This document shows, one piece after another, positions 1-6,602 of a stretch of DNA of 7,920 nucleotides. Under the pieces are notes generated by a model. The model worked only from the letters and a program-made list of their open reading frames with translations. It did no database searches and was not told the DNA's origin. The position numbers and the translations under genes were made by a program. Within the stretch, counting starts at the first letter, position 1. Every line of letters starts with the position of its first letter. This DNA comes from CAZOHG01 sp964579725 (GTDB lineage Bacteria > Zhuqueibacterota > JdFR-76 > BMS3Abin05): NCBI GenBank assembly GCA_964579725.1, contig CAZOHG010000105.1, forward strand, positions 1 to 7,920, given 5' to 3'.

Positions 1-880
1 AAGAAGGTTTTGCCGGACTAAGGGCTCGGGAAATAAAAACCTGCGCGTCCGAACTCCAATTAATGACGTCGATTTTTTCATTGTTTAATTCTTTAACGAT
101 TGCTTGTATTCGAATGCCTTTCATGCCCACGCAGGCGCCCACGGCGTCAATGCGCTTGTCATTGGAATAAACGGCGATTTTTGCACGCTCCCCCGCTTCG
201 CGCGCCACGCCTTTCACTTCAATAATGCCGTCGTAAATTTCGGGTACCTCCAACTCCAAAAGGCGCACCAAAAACTGCGGATCATTACGCGACACCACAA
301 TTTCCGGCCCTCTGCTTGAGCGGCGGACTTCTTTCACCATAGCCCGAATACTCTCGCCTCGTCGGTAGCGCTCATTCTGAATTTGCTCTTCTTTGGGCAA
401 AATTACTTCGGTTTTGTCAATATTAATAAAAATTTCATTTCGATTAATTTGGCGAATGTCCCCAATAATGATTTCACCGATGCGACCCTGGTATTCCTCA
501 AAAAGGCTCTCTTTTTCCAAATCGCGCAACCGCTGGCTCAAATTTTGTTTCGCTGAGGCAATCAGGCGCCGCCCAAAGCGCCGGGGGTCCACCAACTCCA
601 CAAATTCGTCCCCCAATTCCAAATCGGGCTCCGTTTCACGAGCGGTTTCCAGATCGATTTCCGTTGTTTCGTCCGTCACGTCCTCAACAATGGTTTTGCT
701 CTGGTAAATTTCAATCTCCCCCTTGTCCAAATTGACAAATACGTCAAAATTGTCTGTGGTGCCAAATTTCTTTTTGATCATAGAAAGCATGACACCTTCG
801 AGAATTTCCGCCAAGTGGTCTCTATCAATCTTTTTTTCTTTTGTCAATTCCGAAATGGCTTCGGCAATATCTATTTTCAT
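1..880 (-). CDS. nusA: Transcription termination/antitermination factor NusA (N-terminal 293 residues; runs off left edge)
   Basis: NusA binds RNA polymerase and nascent RNA and modulates pausing, intrinsic termination and antitermination. Translating from the ATG at 880-878 gives 293 residues with no stop before position 1, so the gene is cut by the window edge. The N-terminal RNAP-binding domain covers about 1-128 (start MKIDIAEAISELTKEKKI). An S1 domain covers about 131-198, with GRIGEIIIGDIRQINRNEIF at 132-151. KH1 follows, with PEIYDGIIEVKGVAREAGER (213-232), YSNDKRIDAVGACVGMKG (238-255) and RIQAIVKELNNEKID. The visible part ends in the typical ALSPAKPS junction to KH2. The start has a Shine-Dalgarno GGAGG 11 nt upstream. 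It lies 25 nt after the rimP stop, the usual rimP-nusA(-infB) order, so the two are very likely co-transcribed. The C-terminal half cannot be judged. Identification is secure. Confidence 0.97.
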   Translation of the reverse strand, partial: MKIDIAEAISELTKEKKIDRDHLAEILEGVMLSMIKKKFGTTDNFDVFVNLDKGEIEIYQSKTIVEDVTDETTEIDLETARETEPDLELGDEFVELVDPRRFGRRLIASAKQNLSQRLRDLEKESLFEEYQGRIGEIIIGDIRQINRNEIFINIDKTEVILPKEEQIQNERYRRGESIRAMVKEVRRSSRGPEIVVSRNDPQFLVRLLELEVPEIYDGIIEVKGVAREAGERAKIAVYSNDKRIDAVGACVGMKGIRIQAIVKELNNEKIDVINWSSDAQVFISRALSPAKPS

Positions 881-891
881 TACCGATTAAA

Positions 892-896
892 CCTCC
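892..896 (-). promoter_or_regulatory. Ribosome binding site of nusA
   Basis: The minus strand reads TGGAGGT in the 25-nt rimP-nusA gap. The GGAGG core ends 11 nt before the ATG at 880, a slightly long but usable spacing. It supports that ATG as the nusA start and independent initiation on the operon mRNA. Confidence 0.65.
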
Positions 897-905
897 ACGC
901 TTTTT

Positions 906-1364
906 CTAGCATTTGATTTCTTGTTTGGCTTTTACAATGCTTCCCAGCGCAATTTTGTGTTCGCCCTGTTTATTCTCCAGGACAATTCCCGTTTCGTCCG
1001 CCGCCTTGAGGTCTCCCTTTAGTGTGTGAAGCCCCTTTTCATCCTGAAATTGAACGGCCAAATAGCGCCCCACAGTCCGTTCAAAATCGTGCAGCGTTTT
1101 TAGCGGACGATCCATTCCCGGAGACGACACCTCCAGGCGATAATGACTGCCAAGAAGCAGGTCGAGTTCGTCCGTTTTCAGAATGGCGCGCGAAATACGG
1201 GCACACTCGTTAATGGTAATTCCGCCGGGACGATCAACATAAAGAACCAAAATTTGATTGCGTTTCGAGCCTTTCAGGGCAATTTCCACTAATTCTGCAC
1301 CGTGTTCTTCAATAATCGGCTCGACAAAGGATTGTATCTCTTCTTTCATGCCAAAAAGTCCCAT
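906..1364 (-). CDS. rimP: Ribosome maturation factor RimP
   Basis: RimP is a cytoplasmic assembly factor for the 30S ribosomal subunit. The product is 152 residues from the ATG at 1364, normal for the family (about 150). The N-terminal domain has the family pattern EPIIEEHGAELVEIALKG at about 15-32 and YVDRPGGITINECARISR at about 42-59. The diagnostic motif RLEVSSPGMDRPLK is at about 76-89, followed by DFER..GR and the C-terminal SH3-like domain with ETGIVLENKQ. The start is uncertain. A TTG at 1367 extends the frame by one codon, and a second ATG at 1349 gives 147 residues. The 1364 start has no Shine-Dalgarno because a hairpin and U-tract occupy that place. The 1349 start has a weak GGGA 9 nt upstream and also fits the family N-terminus. 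It is the first gene of the operon with nusA. Confidence 0.96.
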   Translation of the reverse strand: MGLFGMKEEIQSFVEPIIEEHGAELVEIALKGSKRNQILVLYVDRPGGITINECARISRAILKTDELDLLLGSHYRLEVSSPGMDRPLKTLHDFERTVGRYLAVQFQDEKGLHTLKGDLKAADETGIVLENKQGEHKIALGSIVKAKQEIKC

Positions 1365-1366
1365 CA

Positions 1367-1395
1367 ATAAAAAAGTGGGTCTTTTGAACCCACTT
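1367..1395 (-). promoter_or_regulatory. Terminator-like leader hairpin directly in front of rimP
   Basis: On the minus strand a perfect 8-bp stem is formed by AAGTGGGT (1395-1388) and ACCCACTT (1380-1373), with a 7-nt loop TCAAAAG. The stem runs into a U-tract (the final TT of the stem plus four more T, 1372-1369), then ATTG and the ATG at 1364. This has the shape of an intrinsic terminator. It sits between the rimP promoter and the start codon, in the place where a ribosome binding site would be expected. It is oriented for minus-strand transcription; no T-run follows it on the plus strand. It may act as a leader attenuator or translational control element for rimP-nusA. The inverted repeat is seen directly; the regulatory role is inferred. 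Confidence 0.6.
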
Positions 1396-1403
1396 AGGTA
1401 GCT

Positions 1404-1432
1404 AATATACGAAAAAAAAATACATTATGCAA
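1404..1432 (-). promoter_or_regulatory. Predicted promoter of the rimP-nusA operon
   Basis: The minus strand shows -35 TTGCAT (1432-1427), a 17-nt spacer containing nine consecutive T, and -10 TATATT (1409-1404). The expected transcription start is near 1397-1399, so the leader would begin almost exactly at the hairpin and be only about 35 nt long. Spacing and hexamers fit the standard housekeeping sigma pattern. Confidence 0.6.
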
Positions 1433-1481
1433 GAAAAAATATTACTTTAAAAAGGCATTCGTTCGCCTGAAAAATTTCTTC

Positions 1482-1510
1482 TTGTCTTTACGTACCTATT
1501 TTGCTATATT
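1482..1510 (+). promoter_or_regulatory. Predicted promoter of tRNA-Arg(CCU)
   Basis: The plus strand shows -35 TTGTCT (1482-1487), a 17-nt spacer and -10 TATATT (1505-1510). The start would be near 1516-1518, giving a precursor 5' leader of about 34 nt before the mature tRNA. The -10 hexamer and the spacer length equal those of the divergent rimP promoter. Confidence 0.55.
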
Positions 1511-1550
1511 TACACAGGAAATTCGGTCAAACGGGCAAATTGGTTTTTGA

Positions 1551-1627
1551 GCCCCTGTAGCTCAGGTGGATAGAGCAGCGGTTTCCTAAACCGCGTGTCG
1601 GGTGTTCGAGTCACCCCAGGGGCACCA
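1551..1627 (+). tRNA. tRNA-Arg (anticodon CCU), CCA encoded
   Basis: A complete 77-nt cloverleaf can be folded by hand. The acceptor stem is GCCCCTG (1551-1557) with CAGGGGC (1617-1623). The D stem is GCTC (1560-1563) with GAGC (1573-1576). The anticodon stem is GCGGT (1578-1582) with ACCGC (1590-1594). The loop TTCCTAA puts CCT at 1585-1587, so the tRNA reads the arginine codon AGG. The variable loop is 5 nt, and the T stem is GGGTG/CACCC with loop TTCGAGT. Discriminator A1624 is followed by an encoded CCA (1625-1627). It is a single gene, not a cluster. T-tracts at 1630-1634 and 1650-1655 may help transcription end, but no strong terminator hairpin adjoins them. Confidence 0.97.
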
Positions 1628-1786
1628 AATTTTTGTTAAACGCACCCTGTTTTTTCGTTCGCTAAATAAAATAGGCCGAAATTTCACCCATATCCAATAA
1701 ATTTGACATTTCTTTCGCTTGATTGTTTTTCGAAACTTTTCGTCCCATTCTACTGTTTTTTTTGGGCTCGCCCTTTTAATTTCAGA

Positions 1787-1851
1787 AAAAGTTTCACCCC
1801 CAAGAAAGGTTTCCTTTCTCGAATGGCCTTTTCGGGCAATCTGAAACTTTT
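1787..1851 (+). repeat. Inverted repeat enclosing smaller hairpins, upstream of kup
   Basis: The outer arms AAAAGTTTCA (1787-1796) and TGAAACTTTT (1842-1851) are perfectly complementary over 10 bp. Between them lies a hairpin with a 7-bp stem, AGAAAGG (1803-1809), loop TTT, and CCTTTCT (1813-1819). After it comes either CGAA/TTCG (1820-1823 with 1831-1834) or GCC/GGC (1826-1828 with 1835-1837). As RNA this could form a three-way junction. Its 3' side runs into the T-rich stretch 1848-1868. It could be a kup leader element, a terminator for transcription coming from the tRNA, or chance in low-complexity DNA. The pairing is seen; any role is inferred. Confidence 0.45.
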
Positions 1852-1852
1852 C

Positions 1853-1881
1853 TTGATTTTTATCTTTTGTCTGCCTAAATT
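1853..1881 (+). promoter_or_regulatory. Possible kup promoter
   Basis: TTGATT (1853-1858), a 17-nt spacer and TAAATT (1876-1881) match the housekeeping pattern in four of six bases each. The start would be near 1888, giving a leader of about 65 nt. In AT-rich DNA such matches arise easily, so this is only the best candidate. If it is correct, the nested inverted repeat lies upstream of the transcript rather than in it. Confidence 0.3.
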
Positions 1882-1940
1882 TTAACCTCTTTGGCATAAA
1901 ACTAACCTTTTAAAACAAAATGGCAGCACATTTATTCAAA

Positions 1941-1946
1941 AGGGAG
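1941..1946 (+). promoter_or_regulatory. Ribosome binding site deciding the TTG start of kup
   Basis: AGGGAG lies 7 nt upstream of the TTG at 1954. No ATG or GTG codon in frame is available nearby on either side, so this site is the main reason to accept TTG as the start codon. Confidence 0.65.
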
Positions 1947-1953
1947 TGTCCAT

Positions 1954-3867
1954 TTGAAAGAAACACAGGCTTCTGCAAAGACGACTATCGGACAGGCGAC
2001 GAATCCGAACAATCGACTTTTGACGCTGGGAATTGCCGCCTTAGGCGTGGTTTTTGGTGATATTGGAACAAGTCCGCTCTACGCAATTCGGGAATGCTTT
2101 TACGGGGATTTCGCCATTGCGGCTTCAAAACCGAATATTTTGGGCGTGCTTTCATTGATTTTTTGGGCTTTGATTATCGTAGTCACCGTCAAATATTTGA
2201 TTTTTATTTTGCGTGCCGACAATCAAGGCGAAGGGGGGATTCTGGCGTTGGCATCATTGATTCGTCCCCGCGGCAAATCGCGCAAAAATCTGGCGTGGAC
2301 TCTGGTTGCCATTGGTGTTTTCGGAGCCAGCCTCCTCTACGGAGACGGCATGATTACCCCGGCCATTTCCGTTATGAGCGCCCTTGAGGGACTGAATGTC
2401 ATTACGCCGCATCTCGATCCCTACGTTGTTCCGCTAACCGTTCTCATATTGCTCGGCCTCTTCTCCATTCAGTCGCGCGGAACCGGAAAAGTGGGCAGCC
2501 TTTTCGGGCCCGTCATTTTTATCTGGTTCAGCACAATCGGCATTTTGGGTGGCATTAAAGTCGTCAACCATCCGGCCATTTTGGTTGCGTTGTGGCCTGG
2601 CCATGCCTTGCATTTTCTATTAGCCAATCGGATTCACGGATTTCTGGTGTTGGGGGCTGTCTTTCTGGTGGTTACCGGGGCTGAAGCACTTTATGCGGAC
2701 ATGGGGCATTTTGGTGCCAGGCCGATTCGATTGGTGTGGGGCATTTTAGTGCTTCCGGCCCTTCTTTTAAATTATTTCGGCCAGGGAGCACTCCTTCTTA
2801 AAAATCCGGAAGCCATTTCCAATCCCTTTTACGCCCTTGTGCCTCGCTGGGGCATGATTCCGATGGTATTCTTGGCCATGGCGGCCACTATTATTGCCTC
2901 TCAGGCGGTTATTTCCGGCGCCTTCTCCCTCACTCTGCAGGGCGTTCAGTTAGGTTACCTTCCTCGAATCAAAATCATTCACACTTCTGCTCAACAAAGA
3001 GGCCAGATTTATGTTCCTCTTGTCAACTGGATTCTCATGCTCACAACCATTGCGCTGGCCGTTTCCTTTAAATCCTCCAGCAAATTGGCGGCAGCCTACG
3101 GCGTGGCTGTTACGGCAACCATGCTCATTTCCACAGTTCTTTTCTACGAAGTCGCTCGTAAAAAATGGAAATGGAATTTGTTTGGGTTAATTCCGTTGGT
3201 CGGTTTTTTTCTCATTGTCGACCTTTCCTTTTTCCTTGCCAACGCCAGTAAAATTTTGCACGGTGCGTGGTTTCCACTGGTCATTGGGGCGATTGTCTAC
3301 ATTGTTATGATGACCTGGCGCAGGGGGCGTGAGCTCCTGGCCGAACAGATGAAAAGTCGAGCCATTTCACAAGAAGATTTCCAACGAAGTGTCGCGGAAC
3401 ATCCGCCGCGGCGCGTAGAAGGTGAGGCTGTTTTTCTTACCGGGCATCCCGACATTGTGCCTGTTTCTCTGCTTCACAACCTGAAGCACAACAAAATTCT
3501 TCATTCGGAAGTGGCTTTTCTTCACTTTCACACGGAGGATGTTCCGCGTGTTCCGAACAACGAAAAGGTAACGGTTGAAAAATTGGGGGGCGGCTTGCAT
3601 CGGGTTTTTGCCCGTTACGGATACATGGAACGTCCCAACGTCCGAAATATTCTGGCGCTGGCAGTGCAACAGGGGTTGGAATTTCGCATTGAAACGTTGA
3701 GCTTCTTTTTAGGGAGAGAAAAACTGACGCCAAGTCCACACCCCAAAATGAGCCACTGGCGCATTCACCTGTACGAATTCATGTCCCGAAATGCCCTGGA
3801 CGCGTCCGACTACTTTAATATTCCCCCTTCCCAGGTAATTGAATTGGTGGTAACCTTGCAGTTTTAG
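1954..3867 (+). CDS. kup: KUP/HAK/KT-family potassium transporter (low-affinity K+:H+ symporter)
   Basis: Imports K+ together with protons across the inner membrane. The product is 637 residues, close to E. coli Kup (about 620). The family signature GVVFGDIGTSPLYAIRECF is at 31-49. Other conserved stretches are NQGEGG (90-95), LYGDGMITPAISVMSALEGL (128-147), TGAEALYADMGHFG (241-254), NYFGQGALLL (273-282) and ASQAVISGAFSL (315-326) followed by LGYLPR. About twelve hydrophobic segments fill residues 24-455. A soluble cytoplasmic domain follows (about 456-637), with EAVFLTGHPDIVP, VPRVPNNEKV and RYGYMERPNV. The start is TTG, supported by AGGGAG 7 nt upstream. The gene stands alone: the tRNA lies 326 nt upstream and a convergent hydrolase 50 nt downstream. 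No ydaO-type c-di-AMP riboswitch consensus is apparent in the leader. Nothing appears truncated. Confidence 0.97.
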   Translation: MKETQASAKTTIGQATNPNNRLLTLGIAALGVVFGDIGTSPLYAIRECFYGDFAIAASKPNILGVLSLIFWALIIVVTVKYLIFILRADNQGEGGILALASLIRPRGKSRKNLAWTLVAIGVFGASLLYGDGMITPAISVMSALEGLNVITPHLDPYVVPLTVLILLGLFSIQSRGTGKVGSLFGPVIFIWFSTIGILGGIKVVNHPAILVALWPGHALHFLLANRIHGFLVLGAVFLVVTGAEALYADMGHFGARPIRLVWGILVLPALLLNYFGQGALLLKNPEAISNPFYALVPRWGMIPMVFLAMAATIIASQAVISGAFSLTLQGVQLGYLPRIKIIHTSAQQRGQIYVPLVNWILMLTTIALAVSFKSSSKLAAAYGVAVTATMLISTVLFYEVARKKWKWNLFGLIPLVGFFLIVDLSFFLANASKILHGAWFPLVIGAIVYIVMMTWRRGRELLAEQMKSRAISQEDFQRSVAEHPPRRVEGEAVFLTGHPDIVPVSLLHNLKHNKILHSEVAFLHFHTEDVPRVPNNEKVTVEKLGGGLHRVFARYGYMERPNVRNILALAVQQGLEFRIETLSFFLGREKLTPSPHPKMSHWRIHLYEFMSRNALDASDYFNIPPSQVIELVVTLQF

Positions 3868-3871
3868 GCGC

Positions 3872-3914
3872 GGGGTTCGCTCCGAAAAATGCGCTTGTCG
3901 CGGTGCGAAGCCTC
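3872..3914. terminator. Weak possible bidirectional terminator between convergent kup and GH3 genes
   Basis: GGGGTTCGC (3872-3880) can pair with GCGAAGCCTC (3905-3914), with one bulge and one G-T pair around a 24-nt loop. No T-run follows on either strand, so this is not a classical intrinsic terminator. It is noted because the 50-nt gap between two convergent stop codons must end both transcripts. Confidence 0.2.
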
Positions 3915-3917
3915 CAA

Positions 3918-6578
3918 TTAACGGGAACTCTTTTCGCCAGTGATCTCAAAATCGGCTCTCAGGCGAATGTCCTCCGAAGAAGCACCGATCTGAAGTTCAA
4001 ACGCTCCCGTTTCGGTCACAAAAGCCTTTTTGGAGGGATCGAAGTACCGAAGAGCTGAAACGGGAATTTTAAAGGTTAACAACCGACTTTTGCCCGCCTG
4101 CAGGTGAATTCTTCGAAAGGCTTTTAGCACTTTCCTCTGGGTTAGATGTTTGGAGTGCAGTGCCCGAACGTACAACTGCACTACTTCGTCTCCATGTCGT
4201 CGGCCCGTGTTTTTCACACGAAAGGAAACCGAAAGGGAGTCGTTTAAGCCGAGCGTTGTTTTTTCAAGCCGAAGGTTCTTGTATTCGAATGATGTGTAGC
4301 TCAAGCCGAATCCAAAAGGAAAAAGCGGTTCTTCCTTCAAGTACATGTACGTGCGTCCTCTGGTCAAATCGTAATCGTGCATGGGAGGCAATTGCTCGGT
4401 GGAAGCGTAAAACGTTAGCGGCAGCCGTCCGCCAGGATTGTAATCTCCGAAAAGAACGTCCGCAAGGGCATTGCCACCCTCCTCGCCGGGGTACCAGGCT
4501 TCCACAATAGCAGGAATGTGAGCTTTGCACCAGGGAATGGCCAGGGGGCTGCCATTTTGTAAAACCAATACGATTTTTGGGTTTACCTCGACCAACTTTT
4601 TCAGGAATTCCACCTGAACCTCCGGCAGCTCAATTCGGCTGCGATCCATTTCTTCCGCCTCCAAGGTTTGATTGAGTCCCATGACGGCTACCACCACGTC
4701 GGCTTCTTTAGCCAACTGAAGGGCTTTGGCTTCCTCAGAATTGGGGCCCTTTTCCTTGTAGTTCCAAACCAATTTGGCTGCGGCGTCCCCCATGTCCTCG
4801 AAATAGTCAATCCGAATGGAATAAGGGTGATTGGCTTTTAGGTGCACTTGGATCGTGTCTTGAGCGGCGGCACGGTCGTGCCAAAAATCGACGACCCGTT
4901 TGCCCTCAAAATAAAAACGTACGCCGTCGTCTGAAATCACCCCGAGGGTGTAGGTTCCGGTTTCAGGAGGAATCAAAACGCCCGTCCACCGAGCCGAAAA
5001 AAGATCCGCCGGAACGCGTTCGTCCGGCGAGCCCCCGCCCCAGTCAAAATTGATCTCCGGTTCAATCCGCCGCAGCACCGGGACACCCTGCAGGTCTTTG
5101 TTGTCGAAATATTCCGCCAACAAACCATGCTCTTTGGCCGTGGCGTTCGGTTTGAGGTACATCTGGGGGATTGCCGATAAAAGTTCATCCGAAATCGGAC
5201 AACCGCTGCCGAACAACACCTCGGTTTTGGGGGAGACTTTCTGTCGGATTCCTTTTAGCGGCGAAACGGCTCTGGAAGCCAACCCGCTGTAATTACCGAA
5301 TTGAGGGGTATTGGCCGTGGGGCCAACCACAGCAATTTTCCGAAGGGTTTTTCGTAGCGGCAGAAAATTGTTTTCATTTTTTAAGAGTACAATAGATTCG
5401 CGTGCGACCTGCAGAGCCAGTTGCCGGTGCTGGGGACTGTCGATGACTTTTTGAGAGATCCTGGAAAATGGCACGCGTTCAGCTGGATCAAACATGCCTA
5501 ACCGAAATCGCGCCCTGAAAAGTCGGCTAAGCGAACGGTCAATTTCCTTTTCAGAGATGAGATTTTGGCGAACCGCCTTCAGCAAATGTTTCTGGTACAC
5601 CTCCCCGCAATTGAGGTCGCAGCCGGATTTAACGCCCGCCGCCGCTGCTTCTTCTGCCGATTTCAAAAATTTGTGCCCGGCAAATATATCCTGAATGGCG
5701 CCGCAATCGGACACCACGTATCCGTCAAAGCCCCATTCCTTTCGGAGAATTTCCTCTAACAAATGCGTGTTGACGCAGCAGGGCGTGCCGTTCACGGCGT
5801 TGTAAGCTCCCATGACCGATTGGGCGTGGCCCTCGCGAACGCAGGCTTCAAATTGAGTAAGGTAGTACTCCCGCAATTGCCGTTCGTCCACATTTGCCGA
5901 TCCCGTGTGGCGAATAGCCTCTTCGTTGTTTACGGCGAAATGCTTGGGCGTGGCTACCAATTTTAGGTAGTGCGGATCATTGCCCTGAAGCCCTTTGACG
6001 AAAGCTACCCCCAGTCGGGAGGTCAAATAGGGATCCTCCCCGTACGTTTCTTGAGTTCTTCCCCACCTCGGATCACGGGCCAGATTTACAACTGGCGACC
6101 AAAAGGTAAGTCCGTAGTAGCGAGCGTGTTTTCCCTCCGACACGGCTTTGTGGTATTTGGCACGTGCTTCGTCAGAAATGGCCTTGGCCGTTCGGAAAAT
6201 TAGCTCCTGATGCCAGGTGGCCGCCATTCCAATGGCTTGCGGAAAAACCGTCGCGACCCCAGCCCGTGCCACCCCGTGTAGACATTCATTCCACCAATCG
6301 TACGCGGGAATACCCAATCGCGGCACCGCCGGTGCGTGACTGCCCAATTGGGAGATTTTTTCTTCTAAAGTCATTTGCGAAATCAAATTTTGAACACGTT
6401 GACCAACAGGTAATTTCGGATTTTCGTACGCGTCCATTTTGCCATCCTTGTTTAGGTCTAAGAAGTTTTGAGCTTTTCCATTTTCTTCGATTAAAAAAAG
6501 CAGAAAAATCGCTCCAAAAAACACCAGCGCCAAACGTTTGGGCAGAGAACGAAAATCAAATCGATTTTTGCTGCGCAT
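3918..6578 (-). CDS. Secreted glycoside hydrolase family 3 enzyme with inserted PA14 domain (probable beta-xylosidase/beta-glucosidase)
   Basis: An 886-residue retaining exo-glycosidase that removes terminal sugars from beta-linked oligosaccharides. The N-terminus is a Sec-type signal (basic, then hydrophobic at about 13-33) with no lipobox cysteine. A perfect EF-hand-type loop DLNKDGKMDAYE (41-52) follows. The GH3 barrel domain runs from about 60, with AYDWWNECLHGVARAG (92-107), DPRWGRTQETYGED (169-182) and KHFAVNNEE (212-220). The nucleophile is Asp291 in YVVSDCGAI. The C-terminal GH3 domain (about 390-730) is interrupted by PA14 (about 484-606, EYFDNKDLQG to LVWNY). It then resumes with the probable acid/base Glu640 in LEAEEMDR. 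A fibronectin-III-like domain (about 765-866) ends the protein. The WWNECLHGVA pattern favours the beta-xylosidase-like branch, but specificity cannot be fixed by eye. The ATG at 6578 is chosen because GAGGA precedes it by 5 nt; the TTG at 6590 would overlap that site. There is no C-terminal sorting domain. Confidence 0.95.
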   Translation of the reverse strand: MRSKNRFDFRSLPKRLALVFFGAIFLLFLIEENGKAQNFLDLNKDGKMDAYENPKLPVGQRVQNLISQMTLEEKISQLGSHAPAVPRLGIPAYDWWNECLHGVARAGVATVFPQAIGMAATWHQELIFRTAKAISDEARAKYHKAVSEGKHARYYGLTFWSPVVNLARDPRWGRTQETYGEDPYLTSRLGVAFVKGLQGNDPHYLKLVATPKHFAVNNEEAIRHTGSANVDERQLREYYLTQFEACVREGHAQSVMGAYNAVNGTPCCVNTHLLEEILRKEWGFDGYVVSDCGAIQDIFAGHKFLKSAEEAAAAGVKSGCDLNCGEVYQKHLLKAVRQNLISEKEIDRSLSRLFRARFRLGMFDPAERVPFSRISQKVIDSPQHRQLALQVARESIVLLKNENNFLPLRKTLRKIAVVGPTANTPQFGNYSGLASRAVSPLKGIRQKVSPKTEVLFGSGCPISDELLSAIPQMYLKPNATAKEHGLLAEYFDNKDLQGVPVLRRIEPEINFDWGGGSPDERVPADLFSARWTGVLIPPETGTYTLGVISDDGVRFYFEGKRVVDFWHDRAAAQDTIQVHLKANHPYSIRIDYFEDMGDAAAKLVWNYKEKGPNSEEAKALQLAKEADVVVAVMGLNQTLEAEEMDRSRIELPEVQVEFLKKLVEVNPKIVLVLQNGSPLAIPWCKAHIPAIVEAWYPGEEGGNALADVLFGDYNPGGRLPLTFYASTEQLPPMHDYDLTRGRTYMYLKEEPLFPFGFGLSYTSFEYKNLRLEKTTLGLNDSLSVSFRVKNTGRRHGDEVVQLYVRALHSKHLTQRKVLKAFRRIHLQAGKSRLLTFKIPVSALRYFDPSKKAFVTETGAFELQIGASSEDIRLRADFEITGEKSSR

Positions 6579-6583
6579 GTTGT

Positions 6584-6588
6584 TCCTC
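6584..6588 (-). promoter_or_regulatory. Ribosome binding site of the GH3 gene
   Basis: The minus strand reads TTGAGGAACAACATG. GAGGA lies 5 nt before the ATG at 6578. An in-frame TTG at 6590 lies immediately against this site and has no site of its own, so the ATG is the better start. Confidence 0.65.
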
Positions 6589-6602
6589 AAATTTGACGGA
6601 GT

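Larger units (their letters stand above)
1628..1953. other. Gene-free T-rich spacer between tRNA-Arg and kup
   Basis: I find no convincing gene in this 326-nt stretch. The plus strand is rich in T-tracts, including T8 at 1756-1763. The decamer GAAACTTTTC occurs at 1732-1741 and again at 1843-1852, with a near-match in inverted orientation at 1785-1795. The stretch also holds a nested inverted repeat, a weak promoter candidate and the kup ribosome binding site, each listed separately. An open frame on the minus strand here is an artefact: its C-terminal end reads across the antisense of the tRNA. Confidence 0.6.

Noticed and set aside
393..707. Plus-strand open frames over nusA
   Set aside because: Serine/arginine-rich shadows of the conserved NusA S1 and N-terminal coding sequence on the other strand.
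1453..1468. AGGC/GCCT hairpin between the divergent promoters
   Set aside because: Only four base pairs with an 8-nt loop, and no transcript is expected to pass through it. Not annotated separately.
1764..1777. GGG-CTCG-CCC followed by TTTT as a tRNA terminator
   Set aside because: A three-base-pair stem is too short to be convincing as an intrinsic terminator.
1586..1897. Open frame of 103 codons on the minus strand across the tRNA and the kup upstream region
   Set aside because: Its C-terminal residues are simply the antisense translation of tRNA-Arg (the familiar GDSNTRHAV string), and the rest is a lysine-rich reading of T-rich DNA. No family resemblance.
1880..1953. ydaO-type c-di-AMP riboswitch in front of kup
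   Set aside because: Considered because such riboswitches often control potassium transporters, but the conserved sequence blocks of that class are not present in the leader.
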